A stretch of DNA of 64,000 nucleotides from Cephalopachus bancanus (Eukaryota > Chordata > Mammalia > Primates > Tarsiidae): NCBI GenBank assembly GCA_027257055.1, contig JAPVLO010000073.1, positions 5,198,501 through 5,262,500 on the forward strand, given 5' to 3'. Position 1 is the stretch's first letter, and every line of letters starts with the position of its first letter. Positions 46,330 to 56,369 of the stretch are shown here, one piece after another. Under the pieces are notes generated by a model. It saw nothing but the letters and a program-made list of their open reading frames with translations. It was not told where the DNA came from and did not search any database. The position numbers and the translations under genes were made by a program.

Positions 46330-46940
46330 AAATAGAATTAGTTGTTCACTGATTCAAGTTAAAGATGTTACCCTTTTATATTTTGGAACCAAAAAATTTT
46401 TTGTTGGTTTGTTTGTTTGAGGTCTCATTACATTTTGCCAGTCTTTGAAAGTTTAAGAGGTTTTGGCACTCTGCCTCCAGAGCTGTCCTCTGGATGAAAC
46501 AACCTTGGCACTGCACTGTAATCTCTCCTGACTCCAGGAAAGACTTTTGTATATTCTGCTCCTCTATCTGCTACACTTCTCCACCCCATTCCTACGCCCT
46601 GGAACCCAGAAGAACCTTTTCATCTGACTAATTATTATTTTTCTTTCTAGACGAAACCCAGACTTCTCTCTTCAGAAATCTTTCCCCATCTTGCTTGCCA
46701 GCTTCATTCTCGCCCCTAGTTAATCCAATCAAAGGATATCATATTGCTTCCTTGCTCAAAACACTACCTTGGCATCCCATCATGCTCACCATAAAAAGGT
46801 TCCTTACCATGTTGTTGTTGTTGTTGTTGCTGTTTTTACTAGATTTGTATATAATTTGGCCATAGACTAACTCTCTTAGTTCATTTTCTTCCAGTCTTCT
46901 TGTTCTTCTCTCTGTTCCAGTCACACTGGCTTTCTTGTCT
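46330..46940. other. Intergenic DNA, nothing certain
   Basis: An ancient repeat trace lies at about 46190-46320, just upstream. A (GTT)n run is at 46811-46829, and C/T-rich sequence lies at 46480-46700 that could belong to an extended L2. Confidence 0.35.
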
Positions 46941-46949
46941 TAACAGATG

Positions 46950-47345
46950 TTAAATATGCTTCCGCCCCAGGACATTTGTACTGGCTGTTGTCCCAGCTTG
47001 AAACACTGTTCTTCATGTACTAGCATGACTTCATTCCTTACTTAATTCTAATATATCTGCTCAAAATTAGTCTCTTTGAAAAGGCTTTCCTAACTATCCT
47101 ATCTAAAATAAGCCTTTCTGCTACTCTTGGTCCCCTTTCCAGGTTTTAATATCTTCCTTGTACTTACCATTTCCTAACAGTATGTTTCATATTTGACTTT
47201 TATTGCCTGTTTCACTCACAATAATGTAAACTCTGTAAATCTTGCCTATTTTTGTTCACTGAATCCCCAGCAACTAGAAGAATGCCTGACACATAGTAGG
47301 TGCACAATAAATGTATTTTTAATGAGCAAAATACATGAATGAATG
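46950..47345 (+). mobile_element. L2 LINE 3' end, sense
   Basis: CCCAGGACATTTGTACTGGC, GAAAAGGCTTTCCTAACTAT, GAATCCCCAGCAACTAGAAG and CACATAGTAGGTGCACAATA are the diagnostic L2 3' blocks in order, ending with GAATGAATGA. Confidence 0.93.
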
Positions 47346-48258
47346 ATGCCACATTGAACTACAGTCTACACAGCTATGACAATCAGGGTAATACGTGTGC
47401 CTCTATGCCCTTTCGTGATGCATAAATGACAGTCTCTATTTATTTGCCTATATTAAGCACTATCCCGTCAACTGCTAAAGGGGAAAAACCATATCTCATT
47501 CATCTCAATATCTAGAATAGAGCAGGCTCAATTAGTATTGGCCAAGATAAAATGCATTGAATAGTCTTCACTCTGCAAGGTATTGGGCTAGGTGTTCAGA
47601 ATTTAAATCTTTTATTAGTCTAGAACTTTTCATGGAACCTGAGAAATGTTTTCTCACTCTCCTGTAGCTAACTTTTCATCACAAAGAATTGCATTGTATA
47701 TTCATGGTGCTATTATATTTACTTGGAATACATCCCTATTTTGCATGCTCCAGAATATATATTTCCCTACTCAGTCATTACCCACAGTTTCAGACACTCT
47801 TAAAACAAGATTTACAGAAATTCAATGAACTTGAGGTAAAACAAAAGTAATTCAATTTTTAAGTGTCTAAAACATAAGTGTTGTCCCATTTTACTCATAG
47901 TTCATTGAAGAGAAAGAGAAAGCAAATAACTTTTCAGAATAATTCCTCAAAAACACTGCCATCTGCTTCTAGGGAAACTTTAATTAATTCATTCATACTT
48001 TCCTTCCTTCCTTCAAACATGTTTTTAAGTGCCACTTAGTAAATATAGATTAAATACATTGGTTCTGGACCTCTTGGTATGTACTCTCTTTAGCTAAATC
48101 ATAGCTCTTTCTTGTCCCCTGAGATGTGGTCATTTTCTTGCTTCTGCCCCTCTGCAAGGTAGTGTCAAAAATAATCTTAATATTCTCCTTGGCATTACTA
48201 AATGTGAAGCAGATTTCTTTCTGACTATAAGCCCCTGGCCTCCCTTTTCTTACTGTGT
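47346..48258. other. Intergenic DNA, no gene seen
   Basis: A further L2-like tail is possible at about 47480-47560. The rest is unassigned. Confidence 0.4.
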
Positions 48259-49205
48259 TTACTTTAGAGACCTTGCATAGATGGCTTTTACTATTTTGAG
48301 GTATGTTCCCACTATGTTTAGGCGTTCAAGGGTTTTTATCAAGAAGGGATGGTGGATTTTATCAAAAGCTTTTTCAGCATCTAATAACATAATCATGAAG
48401 AAGACATGCGAGCAGCCAACAGACATGAAAAAGTATACAGCTTCACTAATCATCAGAGAAATGCAAATCAAAACCATATTGAGATACCACCTAACTTCAG
48501 TAAGAATGTCCATCATTAATAAAAACAAAAAACAACAGATGCTGGTGACAATGCAGAGAAAAAGGAAGGCTTCCACACTGTTGGTGGAAATGCAAACTAG
48601 TTCAGCCTCTATGGAAAACGGTGTGGCGATTCTTAAAAGAACTAGAAATTAGCCGGGCTCGGTGGCTCAGCCTGTAATCCCGCGCCTTTGGGAGGCTGAG
48701 GTGAGTGGATTGCCTGAGTCCGCGGGTTCGAGACCCGCCTGGGCAGCGAGACCTCATCTCTACAATAAATCAAAAAAAAATCAGCCGGCGTGGTAGCGCA
48801 TGCCTGTAATTCCGGCTACTTGGAAGGCTGAGGTGGAAGGATCGCCCGAGCCAGCAGTCGAGGCTGCGGTGGCCGGGAGCGGCCACTGCACTCCAGTCTG
48901 GGCGACAGAGTGAGACTCCAACTCAAAAAAAAAAAAAAAAAAAAAAGAACTAGAAATTGACCTTCCATACAATCCAACAATCCCTCTTCTGGGAATATGC
49001 CTGGAAGAATTTAAATCACTCTACAAAAAGATACCTGCACATGCATGTTTATTGCAGCACTGTTTACAGTTGCAAAAACATAGAACCAACTGTGCTGTCC
49101 ATCGAAACTGACTGGATTAAAAAAACAATGTGGTACATATACATGATGAAATGTTACACAACCACAAAGAAGAACAAAATTGGATGGATTTAGAATCTAT
49201 AATAT
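48259..49205 (+). mobile_element. L1 with 5' inversion, split by an Alu
   Basis: 48259-48395 is antisense ORF2 (minus-strand [20 protein letters not shown]…[11 protein letters not shown]). From about 48395 the sense ORF2 C-terminus runs (HMKK-type sequence, GATACCACCTAACTTCAGTA, CACACTGTTGGTGGAAATGC), continues after the Alu at 48959, and stops at about 49205. The family 3' UTR is missing. It is truncated where LTR-like sequence begins. Confidence 0.85.
48651..48942 (+). mobile_element. Alu, young lineage-specific subfamily, inside L1
   Basis: This is a full-length dimer with the 18-nt hairpin, high CpG content and a 20-nt A-tail. A perfect 16-bp target-site duplication, AAAAGAACTAGAAATT, lies at 48635-48650 and 48943-48958. 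Excision restores continuous L1 ORF2 sequence. Confidence 0.97.
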
Positions 49206-49490
49206 TCAGGAATATTATAGGAGGGTCCCTATCTTCCAGTCTTTCCAGGACCCTAGGACCCCAACTTAGACAATAACCAGTTAGAACACAGGTGGCTCCA
49301 TTGCGTTCAGTAACAGCCCACCTAACATCCTCCTGTACTTCTGCACCAGCTCAGCCCAGTGCATAAAAACTCTCTAGCTTGAGTTGCTTCACCTGAGTTG
49401 AGTTGTCTCTCTCCTTTCTTGCCATGGCCCTGATGTTTATTGTGGAAGACTTGAATAAAGTCTTCCTTGCAACTCTGTGCCTGGTGTGTT
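49206..49490 (+). mobile_element. Retroviral LTR-like sequence
   Basis: A TATA-like GCATAAAAAC lies at 49361-49370 and AATAAA at 49454-49459. Between them is a C/T-rich leader, and CTGTGCCTGGTGTG follows, which fits the R/U5 boundary of a class I LTR. Upstream, 49210-49340 is moderately GC-rich. Ends and family are uncertain, and I did not find matching flanks. Confidence 0.5.
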
Positions 49491-49694
49491 TTTTCTTTGA
49501 GACTTCCACTATGTGTCCTTGTTCTCTCTTTAGTTTTACTGCTCTGTAATGCAGTGGGATCCGTTTTGTTTACTCCTTTTACTAATGTATGTATCAAACT
49601 TGTCATGTACGTACTACCTTTTAAAACAGGGCGGAAAATGAACTCACAGACCTCCAAATCTATGGAAACATCTATTTATTGACTTAATGACTTT

Positions 49695-49985
49695 TTTATT
49701 TATTTATGCCAAAGTTTTGCTCTGTCGCCTAGGCTGGAGTGCAGCAGCATGATCACAGCTCACTGCAGGCTTGACTTCCTGGGCTCACATAACCATTCTG
49801 CCTTAGTCCTTCAAGTAGCTGGAGGACAAGTCATGCACCACCACTCCTTCTAGTTTTTAAAATTTTTTTGTAGAGATGAAGTCTTGCTATGTTGCCCAAG
49901 CTGGTTTCCAACTCTTGGGCTCAGGCAATCCTCCCACCTTGGCTTCCCAAAGTTCTAGGATTACAGACATGTCCAGTGAAAACAT
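49695..49985 (-). mobile_element. Old Alu (AluJ-like), antisense
   Basis: TTTTGCTCTGTCGCCTAGGC, GCAGCAGCATGATCACAGCT and TTTTTTGTAGAGATGAAGTC trace both arms. The linker lacks the GATTTATTG signature, so this is the oldest class in the window. Confidence 0.93.
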
Positions 49986-50281
49986 TTTTAAAATTTAAAT
50001 TGTATATTTCAAAAGAGAATTTTTACAACTGGTAATATTTTTAAAAGATTATCATCAAAATAAAAATGTAAATGTGGAGCATTATTTCAGAAAATTTTCG
50101 TCCTGAAAATGTGTGCTCTTCCCCTTCCATATTCTTCTGGGATCCTAGGAAGCCAGTTTGATGAACTCTGTTAGAAGCTTGACCAATTCTTTTCCTGGTG
50201 AGATATTCATTATTATGCAAACTATGTGGTAATAGCTCACCTTGAATTTTGCTGTAACTTTCCATTTTAAAAGAACATTGC

Positions 50282-50563
50282 GCCAGGCTCGGTGGCTCAG
50301 CCTGTAATCCCGCGCCTTTGGGAGGCTGAGGTGAGTGGATTGCCTGAGTCCGCGGGTTCGAGACCCACCTGGGCAGCGAGACCTCATCTCTACAATAAAT
50401 CAAAAAAATCAGCCGGGCGTGGTGGCGCATGCCTGTAGTTCCGGCAACTCGGAAGGCTGAGGCGGAAGGATCGGCGGAGCCCAGCAGGTCGAGGCTGCGG
50501 TGGCCGGGAGCGGCCACTGCACTCCAGTCTGGGTGACAGAGTGAGACTCCAACTCAAAAAAAA
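50282..50563 (+). mobile_element. Alu, young lineage-specific subfamily, full length
   Basis: This is a dimer with an intact hairpin (GTGGCCGGGAGCGGCCAC) in the right arm and the CAATAAATCAAAAAAATC linker. A perfect 13-bp target-site duplication, AAAAGAACATTGC, lies at 50269-50281 and 50564-50576. Confidence 0.97.
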
Positions 50564-50579
50564 AAAAGAACATTGCTTC

Positions 50580-51011
50580 TAAGAGCCAAATAGATAATCA
50601 CTGACCCACAAAGAAAACGTTTCATTAAAGAACCTGACCTTTAATGTGTAAGCTATAATTTAGATTTTTCTTTATTTATTTGTTTTATCTATATCCCTAG
50701 TGTACATATTTAAAACGCTATAATTTTGCTCTCTGAGTGTGTGAACTTGGCCACTGATGCAAACTGTCAATCAGTCTCTGCTCTCCTTTTAGAAAGGACT
50801 GACTGTCTGTATCAGATGACAGTCTGGGATTACCGCAAGCTGCTTAAACAAATGATTCACCCAAATAACACTGACTAAGGAACTCATGGTTTTAAAGTAG
50901 GAACTTTTACTTAAGTAGAAAAAAACAAATTTACTAATAAGTTGATTTTGCATATGCTAAGTTAAAGAGAATCTGCTTTTTTCAAATAAAAAAATTACCA
51001 TACCATGCCTT
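50580..51011. other. Intergenic DNA, nothing recognised
   Basis: AT-rich spacer between Alus. Confidence 0.4.
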
Positions 51012-51021
51012 AATAGTATTA

Positions 51022-51306
51022 GCTTTTTTTATTTTTTATTTTTATTTTTGAGTAGGAATCTCATTCTGTGAACCAGGTTGGAGTGCAGTGGCACTGCTGG
51101 ACTCAGACGATCCTTCGGAATCAGCCTTCCAAGTAGCTGGAACTACTGGCGTGTGCCACCACACCCAGCTAATTTTTTGATTTATTGTAGAGATGACGTC
51201 TCACCAGGTTGACTAGGCTTGTCTCAAATTCCTGGGCTCAGGCAGTTCTCTCTCCTTGGCCTCCCAAAGAGCTGAGATTACAGGCTTGAGCCACCGCACC
51301 CAATCC
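51022..51306 (-). mobile_element. Alu, intermediate age, antisense
   Basis: It carries the GATTTATTGTAGAGATGA linker of the lineage-specific group. The hairpin segment is absent: a small deletion leaves GTGGCACTGCTGGACTCAG. A target-site duplication AATAGTATTA lies at 51012-51021 and 51307-51316. Confidence 0.94.
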
Positions 51307-51572
51307 AATAGTATTAACTTCTACTAACACTAAGCATTATTTTTGCTTATTTGTATATGATACTTACATAATGTATTTGAAAATTTACCAGGATAAACTG
51401 TATACCATATCATAGGAATAGTGAGAACAAATGAACAAGAACAAATGTATTATAGTTCTTTTCCCTTCTTCAGATACATGACACTCCTTGACAAAATAAG
51501 TGACTCAGATAAGCTCCTGAATAAATCAATGGAGGTGACTATTTAATACTTGTAAACTAATTCCTAATAATT

Positions 51573-51600
51573 TATATATATATATATATATATATATGTA
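51573..51600. repeat. (TA)n microsatellite
   Basis: About 13 TA units. This is a typical slippage tract. Confidence 0.9.
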
Positions 51601-52820
51601 TTTTTTAAAAGCTAAAGTGTAATCATATACTATTTTTAGAAATCTGGATATATGAAGAAAAAATATGCAGAAGTCTATCCTGTACCTAAGACTTTTTGTT
51701 ACAAAAGTAGCAGTAACTGTGAAGGGATGCAGGTGGGGTGAGGGTAAATAGACCCAGGAAAGCAAAAGCAACTAAAATATATGCTCTGTTCAGGATTGTA
51801 AAAGCCAAGAATGGCACAGCTGAATGAATTCCTGAAATGACAACTCTTGCAAGATTTGTGGATTTCAGATTGTTGCTATTATACCCAAATATGATGGAAT
51901 GAAGTAGTTGATGGATATTTCTTCCCTCTCTGTGCACATTGGTCCTATTTTCCTGATCCATGCACATAGTAAGTGATCCATAATTGTGGACCAATTAAAA
52001 TGCAAGAATCTCTGTCTTCAATTTCACTGGAAAGCACATACATGTTAGCTTTTTTTCTCTGAAAAGCAAAATCAGTGTCCTTTAAGGCAGCAGCGGCTTT
52101 AATGAGGGTGAGTCATAGCACGTAGGGAGGCAAACCTATTTATTTTTATTGCACAACACTTTTAACTGGGACCATTTTAAAAAGGCCAAATGACAGACAG
52201 GGGCCAAGATTAGATGCATCCTCAGTAGACAGCTGGCATGCTTCTGCCAGAATGAGGATTTAGAGGAGTGAAGCCGGTAAGAAATAGCCAACAATCTGGG
52301 GAAGGGGAAAGCGGAGAAAAATAAACTCCTAGAAGAAATTAAAAAGAAAAAAAGAAAAAAAACAGGTCACAGTAATTTCCCACAGGACTAAAATCTGTGA
52401 CACGAGCTTTTGCATTAAGTCAGAAATTTCAGAGTATGAAGCTCTATGAAAGAACACAAACCATGGGGAATAATGCTGCTATTGTATCTGGGAGGGCTCA
52501 AATAAAATGTTACCGAGTCCTTTTCCAAATGGACTAGCTAAACGGTGTGCCATTTCCCAAAAAGAACTTGCTTCTAGGAAAAAAGGAATTAGGCATATTT
52601 TCTCATTGAACAATCAATTACAGTAGAAAATTTAATAACCAATCAACTAAGGTGCGTATGGTAGAAAAAAACTTACTTGCAGCAAAAAATGTATGCTTAT
52701 CAAGTGACAGTAACTTATCTTATATTGGACACATGGCATCATTGAAACAAATTCATTGTTCACCATTTCCAAAAGTTATGATGCTGTTTCTGGCTTCCTT
52801 TAAAAATGACAGTCCTGTCT
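51601..52820. other. Intergenic DNA, repeat-poor
   Basis: At about 52020-52330 the base composition is more balanced than the surroundings, and an AP-1-type TGAGTCA sits at about 52109. No repeat was recognised. It is a modest candidate for conserved non-coding sequence, not more. Confidence 0.35.
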
Positions 52821-52822
52821 AT

Positions 52823-53118
52823 TTTTTTTTTTTTTTTTGAGTAGAAGTCTCACTCTGTCACCCAGGCTGGAGTGCAGTGACACACTTACCACTACTGCAA
52901 CCTTGACCTGTTGGGCTCAGGCGATCCTTTGGACTCAGCCTTCCAAGTAGCTGGAACTGCAGGCGTGTGCCACCACACTCAGCTAATTTTTTGATTTATT
53001 GTAGAGACGAGGTCCTGTCAAGTTGTCCAGGCTGGTCTCAAATCCCTGGGCTCAGGCAATCCTTTTACCTTGGTCTCTCAAAGTGCTGGGATTATATACT
53101 TGAACCATAATGCCCGGT
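52823..53118 (-). mobile_element. Alu, intermediate age, antisense
   Basis: It has GAGTAGAAGTCTCACTCTGT at the tail end, the GATTTATTGTAGAGACGAGG linker and CCTTCCAAGTAGCTGGAACT. At the hairpin site it reads GTGACACACTTACCACTACT, with no inverted repeat. A possible target duplication is TCCT(GTC)TATTTTT. Confidence 0.93.
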
Positions 53119-53129
53119 CCTATTTTTAG

Positions 53130-54580
53130 CCTTTTTAAGGATGCCATGCTCTGCATTTAAACTAGGCAATAATTTAGTGGATAAGTTTGCATGTGGATTT
53201 AGGGTTCTTTTGAAAAGTAGTATAATAATTGTTGCCCAAGCCTAAAATAAGTGGCTAGCTTCCTAGAAGTAAATGATATACTTTTCTGAGATATGTAGAT
53301 TCCAAATAGAGCCAATGCTTTTATGCACTAAATAAACATAGAAAAGAATTGACTGCATTTTTTTGACCCATCTAGTAAGACTCAGGGAGCTGGAGCTGCG
53401 TTCTTTAGTCATGCACCCTGAGAAAGAGATGGGATTCTGCCAGGAGATCCTTCGCAAGAAGGAGAAGGGCAGTGAGGTAATACCTTGGTTTTGTCAACAA
53501 TGAATACATTGTCTGGAGGTCAATAAATGTTTGTCAAATTAATAAAAATGTGACTTTTAATATGGCAATTATGAATAATTTTGCACAATACAAAGCATTG
53601 CTTCACATAGTAAAAGTTAGCTATAAAGTGCTATGAAAGAGTTCTCATAGATTGAAACTTTTCTAGTTGTAAGGTCTCCCAAAGAACTTGGAGGCAGATT
53701 GAGGAAATAAAATGGTAAAAACAATATACAGTGATTTTTTCTGAATTAAAGCTTAAGAGGTAAAGACTTTATTATAAGTGATCTTGCTACATAATTCTTT
53801 AATTAGAAATACTTTAAAATAATAGTTTGATAAATATTTTGTTGTATATTTCTATATGTTATACATTTTAATATGTAACTTCTCACATACATTTTTCTAG
53901 CAAAGGAAATGAATCTTTATAAATTAAAAAAGTTAAACAAAAGCAATGCAATTCATTTCTTACAAATTGATTCTCTGATATAGGAATGGTATCAGTCAAT
54001 GAACATACGAAAAGCCTAAAATGTTTGAAAACATACATCTATTCAATACACAAAGAAGTTAGCATATAACATAGAGAGGTTGTTTTAAGTTAGGGGGAGA
54101 TTTCCTAAAAAGCAACTACCTAAGAGGAATTTCGGGCTTATGTTGTGCGTGGAAAGATGGTTCTCTAGGGGTGTCCCTCAATTAGCAAGAGAGAAAAAGA
54201 AATAACATTTGATTATTGTGCATTAAAGAATACTTTAGTTTCTTAGGATGGCTGCTGAAAGAGGGGTCAGTGGAGGCCAGAGTAAAGTAAACACAGAGAA
54301 AGGAAGAAGAAGAGTGAAGAGGACAAGGGGCGAGGACACAAGGAGAGTAGTGTGAGGGCAAAAGTTGTGGAGGACATGGAAGGACAAGAGTGCTGACCTT
54401 CAGCTAGAGATTGTTTATCATGCAGTCCTGAAAAAATAAACCTTGTTTTTGACCTCAGACTGTTAGAGTTTGGTGCAGACATCCTGTTTTTAATTGAAAT
54501 TAAAAAGATGTTGCACTGTACATCTGGCAACTATGCTTATTTTTAACATATATTGTTTTGACACGCAAAAACTTTTTATC
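53130..54580. other. Intergenic DNA, no gene seen
   Basis: An L2-like end may lie at about 53515-53545 (GTCAATAAATGTTTGTCAAA). A minus-strand frame at 54267-54530 has no motif. Otherwise unassigned. Confidence 0.4.
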
Positions 54581-54860
54581 ATGGAAAATTCTAATAATAT
54601 ACAAATGAAGGGATGAATATAATTACCACCTAACTTAAACAATCATCAACTTATAGTCAATTTTATTTTGTAAACGCCACCTCATCTTCTGCTGCCTGCC
54701 TGACTTTGATTATTTTAAAGCAAATGCCAACATTATATCATTTTATCCATACATATTCCAGTGTCTCTCTTTAAAATGTAAGAACTTAAAAAAAACCCCA
54801 AATTGCAATACCATCATCACATATAATCACACATACATTTTACCACCTTTTGCTGGTAGG
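54580..54860 (+). mobile_element. Old L1M 3' region, sense
   Basis: AATATAATTACCACCTAACT, AACAATCATCAACTTATAGT, TTATTTTAAAGCAAATGCC and CAATACCATCATCACATATA appear in the order of an L1M 3' UTR. Confidence 0.6.
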
Positions 54861-55723
54861 ATTTTGTTGACTGATTTTATTGGTAGAATAAAATGATATA
54901 AAATAGGAATAGCCTGCACAAGAAGTGAGACACAGAGAAGAAACAGAAAACTTAGGAAAGCTGAAATTTAAGGAGAAATGTTTAAGCCCACAGAGAGTCC
55001 CAGTATCTATAGGGACACTGAAGTTTCTCCTTTTGAAAGGGAGCTAAACCCACTTTTATTTGAGGATCTGACCAAAGAGTATCTCCTGAGTGCTGGGGTC
55101 CTGAGGCTTGGATACACACAGGAGTCAACCACTGGGTTACATACATGTGCGGTACACAAGTTCGCTTCTCTGTGGACTAATCTTAGCGCTTCAGAGGTGC
55201 ATTCTATTAGACCATAAATTTAACCCATACCTAAATACCAGTATATTAAAAAGGAAGAGACATTCAATAATGTAAAAAAGTCTTTAAAAAAATAAAAACA
55301 CTCTGTAACTTGATACATAAGTCAGACTATTCTTTGATCAGGATTAAGCAAAGTAACTTGGTGGTGTTAATCTCATGACTACTGACTTGGCTTTCTTTTG
55401 GATTCAATCTAATTGAGTGCAAGATCTATGATTATGAAAACATTCTACCTGAGTGGTCTTACGTTTATTTATTAATAATAGCATTCGAATACTTCACACT
55501 TTTCCCTAGATTGAAACATATACAGAAACGTGCATCATATATTTAGCATCAGGCACGCCTGTAACCATAGTTTTTAAGATGAAGAGAATACAAAATAACC
55601 TGAACTTCACATTTTAATTTAAAAATAGTATAGTTTTTAATTGATGCAAATGAGATATAATCATACATTAAGATTGTAGTGATTTAAAGCAGAACTAGAA
55701 AATTTACCTTCAAAGATACATGA
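54861..55723. other. Intergenic DNA, no gene seen
   Basis: The frame at 54978-55217 (79 codons) is open but has no recognisable domain and lacks any gene context. It is left unannotated. Confidence 0.4.
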
Positions 55724-55733
55724 AGATATTAAA

Positions 55734-55847
55734 TTTTTTTTTTTTTTTTTGAGTTGGAGTCTCACTCTGTGGCCCGTGGGCTCAGGCAATCCACTCACCT
55801 CAGCCTCCCAAAGACGCGGGATTACAGGCTGAGCCACCGAGCCTGGC
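55734..55847 (-). mobile_element. Alu, young subfamily, large internal deletion, antisense
   Basis: Poly(T) and GAGTTGGAGTCTCACTCTGT (right-arm end) join directly to CGTGGGCTCAGGCAATCC (left arm) at about 55770, removing about 180 bp. A target-site duplication GATATTAAA lies at 55725-55733 and 55848-55856. The deletion is therefore within an otherwise complete insertion. Confidence 0.93.
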
Positions 55848-56079
55848 GATATTAAACTTTTATTAAAAGTAGTTACCTTTCTCCTTCTTTGGCCTATTAA
55901 CGAAACAGCATGTTAACTCATGAAAACAGAAGGTTTGGAAAGATTCCAACTACTAACAAATGGTTAATGACCACTATGTCGGAGGATGCACAGGACCAAG
56001 AGCATGACTTGAATCTCTGTTTTCACTAGAGCCAAGTTGATTTTTCACTCTGAGTTTTGTTTTCTATTTTATTTCATTT

Positions 56080-56366
56080 ATTTTATTATTTGAGTTGTAG
56101 TCTTCTCGCCCAGGCTGGAGTACAGTGTCATGCTCATGGCTACCACAGCCTCTACCTGCTGGGCACAGGCAATCCTTTCTGCTTCAGCCTCCAGAGTAGC
56201 TGGGACTACAGGTGTACACCACTGTGCCTGGCAAATTTTTTTATTTATTGTAGAAACGAAACCTAGCCATGTTGCCCAGGGTGGTCTCTCCCCTGGGCTC
56301 AGGCAATCCTGTCACCTCTACTTCACAGAGTGCTGGGATTATAGATGTGTGCCATCGCATCAGGCC
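56080..56366 (-). mobile_element. Alu, intermediate to old, antisense
   Basis: Both arms are recognisable (CGCCCAGGCTGGAGTACAGT, ATTTATTGTAGAAACGAAAC, ATGTTGCCCAGGGTGG). It has the linker motif of the lineage group but no hairpin. Confidence 0.9.
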
Positions 56367-56369
56367 TAG

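Noticed and set aside
52105..52115. AP-1-type TGAGTCA in a balanced-composition stretch
   Set aside because: A single 7-bp motif is expected by chance several times in 64 kb; no supporting cluster was found.
54978..55217. 79-codon plus-strand frame
   Set aside because: No motif, no neighbouring signals and ordinary length for chance in this sequence; not called a gene.
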